Positions 59,771 through 64,000 of a DNA stretch of 64,000 nt are shown in pieces (within the stretch, counting starts at the first letter, position 1; each line of letters begins with the position of its first letter). The stretch is from Sphingobium sp. SYK-6 (GTDB taxonomy: Bacteria; Pseudomonadota; Alphaproteobacteria; Sphingomonadales; Sphingomonadaceae), in the NCBI RefSeq assembly GCF_000283515.1, contig NC_015976.1, positions 372,001 through 436,000 of the forward strand, written 5' to 3'. Position numbers and translations under genes: made by a program. A model generated the notes under the pieces. That model did not search any database. It was not told the origin of the DNA and saw nothing but the letters and a program-made list of their open reading frames with translations.

Positions 59771-62700
59771 ATGCAGGTTGAGGATCGCACAAAGAACAGC
59801 ACCGTCCGCAAGTCTCTGAAGGCAGGCTTTTTCACGAGTGTTGGACTGGCAGGACTGCTGGCCGGTGCGCCGGCCTGGGCAGAGCCCAGCGTGTGCGAAA
59901 CGACTGGCGATGTCATGTTCTTCAACTGCGGCACATCAATCACATACCGTGCCGAGAGCGGCGAGACGAGCCTCACCGTCACGGGCGCTGAGCTGACCGA
60001 CGGCACCATCAACTACAACGCCAATGCGAATGCGGAAGGGCCACTGACCTCAACGCTGACCGTGACGGACTCGATCGTCAACGCGACCGATTATGGCGGC
60101 ATCAACATGTTCTCGGCCAATGAGGGCGGCAATACGGTCACGATCTCGCTTGGCGAAGATGTCTCGATCACCAGCAGCGCCGGGTTCGCCGGTGTGTGGG
60201 TCCGCAACGAAGTGGGCGGTGACATCGATATCACCAGCGCAGCCGAACTGAATGTGTCGGGCACCGACACCAACGGCATTTCCGCCACCACCAACAGCGG
60301 CTCGGTGCACATCAACAACAGCGGCGACATCACGGTCGCCGAAACTCTCAACCCGGCAGATTATACCCAGCGCGGCATTTATGCCGATGGCGGCTACACC
60401 AATGTCGAGCCTGTGGAAGTTGAGGTCATCAACAGCGGCAAGGTCAGCGCGCAGGCTGCCGGTATCCGCGTGGTCAATTACAATGGCCTGGCAAGAATCG
60501 AGAACAGCGGCGAGGTCAGCTCCGTCAACAATCAGGGGCTGGTGGCCTGGACGCCCAATGGCGAGGTGGAGGTCGTCAACAGCGCTCAAGGGAGTGCCAC
60601 CTCCCTGTCCGGCCCAGCCATTCAGGGCGCCTCCCAGATTGGCGACATCAGCATCGCCAACGACGGCTCGGCCGAAGGTGTGTCCGGCATCCTTGCCATC
60701 GCGGGATTTGACAGCGGGCAGCCCGGCGGCGGCAGCATCACGATCAGCAATTCCGGTGCCGTCACGGCCACCGGCGGCATCGGCGTCAGCGCCCGGACGC
60801 CGGACGGCGACGTGTCCTTCACGAACACTGGAACCATCTCAGCCGTTTCGGCAGGCGTTGACCTCGACACGATCGATGGCACGGTCCTGATTACCAACAG
60901 CGGCACGATCGAGGGTTATCACGGCATCGTCACGAATGATGCGGCGACCCGGATCGTCAATTCCGGCACCATTGCGACCAATGGCAACGGCTCTGCGATC
61001 GTGATGGGTTCGGGGGACGTGACGCTCGAACTGCATGCCGGTTCTGCGATCAGCGGCTTGGTGCAGGATGCCGACCCCGTCAACGGCACGAACACGCTGG
61101 TGCTTGGCGGGGCGGACAACGCCTCCTTCAATGCCGGTTCGATCGGCGCGGATGCCCAGTATCGCGATTTCGACGCCTTCGTGAAGGCGGGCGACAGCAT
61201 CTGGACACTAAATGGCGAAGGCACCACGGGCTGGACGGTCGAAGCCGGCACGCTGACCGCTGACACTGGCGGAGCCTTCGGCGTGGATCAGGCCTACGTC
61301 GTGAATGGCGGCACGCTCGATTTCGCAGGCACGACGGCCAGCATCGCCAGCGTTACTGGCACGTCTGAAGGTTCGGTGAACATCGGCGCAGGTGGCGGTC
61401 TGACGCTCAACCAGGGCACCGACGGCACCTACGCTGGCCAAATCACGGGCAGTGGCAAACTCACCAAGGCCGGAAGCGGCACCCTGACGCTGACGGGTGA
61501 CAGCAGCAGCTTCAGCGGCAATCTGTTCCTGACAGGCGGCGAAACCGTGCTCGATGGAAACAGCATGGCCGCGGGCATAGTGTTCCTTGGCTCAACAGAT
61601 GAGCCGATGCTAACGGTTCAGAATGGCGGCGTGCTGAATGCTGCCAACGTCATCGTTGGTAACAGCACCAACAGCTATGCCCCTTATTTGGCAGACGAGA
61701 GCGGTTCGCTTTCTGTCACGGGCAGCGGGTCTGCCGTCAACGCGGATTTCCTGACAGTTGGTTACTATGGCGATGGCGCCCTGTCGATCTCCGGGGGCGG
61801 CACAGTGACGACCTCGACCGTAATTACGGTCGGCTCCGTCGCGGACAGCGCAGGCACGATCACCATCTCAGGCGAGAACAGCCGCCTCCAGGGAGGCAAT
61901 CTCCAACTCGCGGGGAGCGGCACAGCAGTACTCAGCGTTTCCGAGGGTGCTACGATTGAGACGTCGTTCGGTGGCCTCGGTGTCAATGCTGGCAGCATCG
62001 GCACCGCTACAATCAGCGGCGCAAATACCCGTTGGGACATCACCCAATCCGGCCTCGCGATCGCAACGTCAGGGCAAGGGCAGGTTTCCGTTCTGGACGG
62101 CGCCACTGTCGCCGCGAGCAGTGGTGATATCAGGCTCGGTGCTGCCGCTGGAGGCCAGGGCAGTCTCACGGTGTCGGGCATGGGCAGCAGTGTCAGCACG
62201 ACTGAAAATTTCATCGTCGGCAGCTATGGCACGGGTAATGTCACTGTCGATGATGGCGGTCAGATCCAAGGCGACAAGCTGATTGTCGGATTCGTTGATG
62301 GTGGCGCTGGCACGCTCAATCTCAGTGGTGCCGGAACGCAGGTGCAAGGCAACACCTACATCATGGTGGGTACCTACGCAGGAAGCAGCGGTACGGTCAC
62401 ATTGTCCGATGGCGCGACCTTGAAGGCCGATGGCACCCGGGGCATTACCCTGGCGTTCGAAGCGGGATCTGCCGGTACGCTGAATATCGGCGCGGCGGCA
62501 GGCGAGGACGCCGCAGCGGCGGGATCGATCGAGGCTGAATATGGGATCCAGTTCGGCAATGGGACTGGCAACCTTGTTCTGAACCACAATGAAGCCGGTT
62601 ATGAACTGGCGACAGGGCTTTCGGGTGCTGGCGTCATCAACATATTGGCCGGCGAGACGATCTTTTCGGGGAATGGAAGTGCGTTCAGCGGCACGCTGGA

Positions 62701-64000
62701 CATATCCGGCGGCAGCTTCGAAGTGACAAGCACACTGGGAGCGGACCATGTCTCGGTCGGCGGCGTGGAAAGCGCGCATCTTTCGGTCGTGCAGGGCGGC
62801 GTGCTCGAATCCAACACGGGCTCCATCGGCATGGGTGGGACCAACGGCAGCGTGACGATCGATGGCGCAGGATCATCCTGGGTCAGCAGCGGCGGCATCC
62901 AGATCAGTCGTGACGGAGGCTCGACCGGCTCGCTCGCCATCACGGACGGCGGATCGTTCGAGACGGTTCTGGGCGGGCTCTACATGGGCGCGGGCGGCTC
63001 TATCAGCGTCAGTGGCGAGGGTTCATCGCTGCTGATCGGCACGCTGCATAGCGAGCTGCCGGCAAGCTGGAACGATGCGGACGGCTGGTTCAGTGTTGAC
63101 GAAGGCACCGTCTCGATCACCGATGGTGCGCTGCTGGCCACTGACGGCAGCTATATCGGCGGCAGCGGCACAACCGTCGCCACCATGACCGTCGATGGCG
63201 AGAACACCGTCTGGTCCAACGGCATTCCGCTGTTCATCGGCGGCACCGGCAATGGCACTGTGGGTCATGGTGACGTGACGGTCTCGGGTGGCGCGACCGT
63301 CACATCCTACACCAGCGCCCTGGGCGTCGACACCGGCTCGAGCGGCAAGCTGACGCTCACCGGCGAAGGCACGACCTACACCGTGCTCGGCCGCGAAGGC
63401 TTCGCTGGCAACATGCGTGTGGGCTATGACGGCACCGGGACGGTGACCGTGTCGAACGGCGCCCTGCTTGCCGCCACGGCGCTGGTCGACGTCGCCAGCC
63501 AGTCTGGCAGCGAAGGCACGCTCGTCATCGAGAATGGCGGTCATGTGACCGGACAATCCATGCGGATCGGCGGGCAGACGGAAACGGTCGGCAGCGTCAC
63601 GGTGGATGGCGCGGGTTCCACGCTCGTGATCGGCAGCGGCCGGATTGGCGTCGGCATCTCCGGCGACGGCACGCTGACGGTCAGCAACGGTGGCTCGGCC
63701 AGCTCGGAAGGCGCAGTGATCGGCTGGGAAGCCGGAGGCAAAGGCACGGTCAATGTCACCGGCGCCGGCAGCACCTTCAGCAATGACGGCAGCCTCTATG
63801 TCGGCAATGTGGGCGAAGGCACGCTCAACATCAGCGATGGCGGCCGCGTGACCAGCACCGATGGCTATGTCGGCACGGTCGCTGGCTCGAAGGGCGTCGT
63901 CACCGTCAGTGGCCCAGAGTCCATCTGGGATATGAGCGGCGTCTTCATCGTGGGCAATGAGGCAACTGCCCGAGCCGAGGCCACCATCTCGGATGGCGGT
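59771..64000 (+). CDS. Very large repeat-rich autotransporter-type protein (partial, runs off the window)
   Basis: An ORF of at least 1410 codons with no stop to the right edge. AGGGGA lies seven bases before the ATG. The signal peptide has a charged start (MQVEDRTKNSTVRKSLKAGF), a hydrophobic core and a likely cut at AWA-EP near residue 37. Residues 40-500 are beta-helix-like repeats with recurring INNSG units; a PATR-like unit (SGTLTLTGDSSSFSG) is near 570. From about 615 on there are T5SS/PEP-CTERM-associated repeats with the pattern G-LTVSDGG...GYVG...GSTW. Such proteins usually end in a beta-barrel translocator, which lies outside the window, so surface display or secretion by type V is inferred. 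Function may be adhesion. Confidence 0.85.
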   Translation, partial: MQVEDRTKNSTVRKSLKAGFFTSVGLAGLLAGAPAWAEPSVCETTGDVMFFNCGTSITYRAESGETSLTVTGAELTDGTINYNANANAEGPLTSTLTVTDSIVNATDYGGINMFSANEGGNTVTISLGEDVSITSSAGFAGVWVRNEVGGDIDITSAAELNVSGTDTNGISATTNSGSVHINNSGDITVAETLNPADYTQRGIYADGGYTNVEPVEVEVINSGKVSAQAAGIRVVNYNGLARIENSGEVSSVNNQGLVAWTPNGEVEVVNSAQGSATSLSGPAIQGASQIGDISIANDGSAEGVSGILAIAGFDSGQPGGGSITISNSGAVTATGGIGVSARTPDGDVSFTNTGTISAVSAGVDLDTIDGTVLITNSGTIEGYHGIVTNDAATRIVNSGTIATNGNGSAIVMGSGDVTLELHAGSAISGLVQDADPVNGTNTLVLGGADNASFNAGSIGADAQYRDFDAFVKAGDSIWTLNGEGTTGWTVEAGTLTADTGGAFGVDQAYVVNGGTLDFAGTTASIASVTGTSEGSVNIGAGGGLTLNQGTDGTYAGQITGSGKLTKAGSGTLTLTGDSSSFSGNLFLTGGETVLDGNSMAAGIVFLGSTDEPMLTVQNGGVLNAANVIVGNSTNSYAPYLADESGSLSVTGSGSAVNADFLTVGYYGDGALSISGGGTVTTSTVITVGSVADSAGTITISGENSRLQGGNLQLAGSGTAVLSVSEGATIETSFGGLGVNAGSIGTATISGANTRWDITQSGLAIATSGQGQVSVLDGATVAASSGDIRLGAAAGGQGSLTVSGMGSSVSTTENFIVGSYGTGNVTVDDGGQIQGDKLIVGFVDGGAGTLNLSGAGTQVQGNTYIMVGTYAGSSGTVTLSDGATLKADGTRGITLAFEAGSAGTLNIGAAAGEDAAAAGSIEAEYGIQFGNGTGNLVLNHNEAGYELATGLSGAGVINILAGETIFSGNGSAFSGTLDISGGSFEVTSTLGADHVSVGGVESAHLSVVQGGVLESNTGSIGMGGTNGSVTIDGAGSSWVSSGGIQISRDGGSTGSLAITDGGSFETVLGGLYMGAGGSISVSGEGSSLLIGTLHSELPASWNDADGWFSVDEGTVSITDGALLATDGSYIGGSGTTVATMTVDGENTVWSNGIPLFIGGTGNGTVGHGDVTVSGGATVTSYTSALGVDTGSSGKLTLTGEGTTYTVLGREGFAGNMRVGYDGTGTVTVSNGALLAATALVDVASQSGSEGTLVIENGGHVTGQSMRIGGQTETVGSVTVDGAGSTLVIGSGRIGVGISGDGTLTVSNGGSASSEGAVIGWEAGGKGTVNVTGAGSTFSNDGSLYVGNVGEGTLNISDGGRVTSTDGYVGTVAGSKGVVTVSGPESIWDMSGVFIVGNEATARAEATISDGG

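Noticed and set aside
60050..63783. Many minus-strand ORFs opposite the giant gene
   Set aside because: They arise from the reverse complement of repeated Gly/Ser/Thr/Val codons; the plus frame is open throughout with a signal peptide and repeat units.

Overview
The window is high-GC chromosomal DNA from an alphaproteobacterium, most likely of the order Sphingomonadales (Sphingomonas, Sphingobium or Novosphingobium type). This rests on gene content: a ChpT-type phosphotransferase beside a chemotaxis cluster, an EipA/DUF1134 protein, a 'vgr-related' HExxH protein, an rpoH-type sigma factor, the ftsE-ftsX-ydcF-plsC order, and a dispersed inverted repeat of a kind I associate with sphingomonads. 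The genus is inference. Almost all of it looks like core chromosome. No transposase, integrase, prophage or CRISPR array was seen.

Layout. 1-12 kb: tgt, a visibly AT-richer insert carrying one AbiTii-domain gene (candidate phage defence), a small membrane protein, a CHAD protein, polA, a lipoprotein, yebC, ruvC, a DUF481 protein and a DUF486 protein. 12-20 kb: a MarR regulator divergent from sufE; a complete tripartite RND efflux operon (adaptor, pump, outer-membrane channel) with a TetR-type operator upstream but no tetR beside it; a flavin reductase-like gene; an HExxH protein; a tiny membrane ORF. 20-30 kb: a GAF-PAS-GGDEF-EAL protein whose cyclase motif is degenerate, tRNA-Gln, ppx and rlmE, a beta-helix protein, a three-gene cluster (66-aa protein, thioredoxin-like ferredoxin, J-domain protein), an unrecognised 603-aa membrane-anchored protein, a GNAT-like protein and rnpB (RNase P RNA).

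30-41 kb, all on the minus strand: a tight amidohydrolase / M19 dipeptidase-like / ornithine cyclodeaminase-like operon, an AmpD-type amidase, then cheR, cheB, cheY, cheW, cheA and chpT, with CtrA-like sites before cheA and cheY, and a JAMM metallopeptidase. 41-50 kb: rluD-like gene, rpoH, an inverted-repeat element, a lipoprotein, crcB, an rluC-like gene with a long Gly/Lys/Pro tail, an AsmA-like protein, an MFS transporter and yghU. 50-58 kb: a SIMPL/DUF541 protein, EipA, the ftsE-ftsX-ydcF-plsC operon, an MJ0042 zinc-ribbon protein, a MATE transporter preceded by a possible leader peptide, and tRNA-Leu. 58.4-59.8 kb looks decayed. From 59771 to the right edge runs one uninterrupted, unfinished ORF for a very large repeat-rich autotransporter-type protein.

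How the genes work together: the che cluster plus chpT links chemotaxis signalling with the CtrA phosphorelay; ftsEX, plsC, EipA, AmpD and the AsmA-like protein concern the envelope; polA, ruvC, yebC, tgt, rlmE, the two pseudouridine synthases, rnpB and rpoH are housekeeping; RND, MATE and CrcB are export functions. The best candidates for something under-described are the solitary AbiTii gene, the amidohydrolase/M19-like/OCD operon, the 603-aa protein and several structured regulatory elements.
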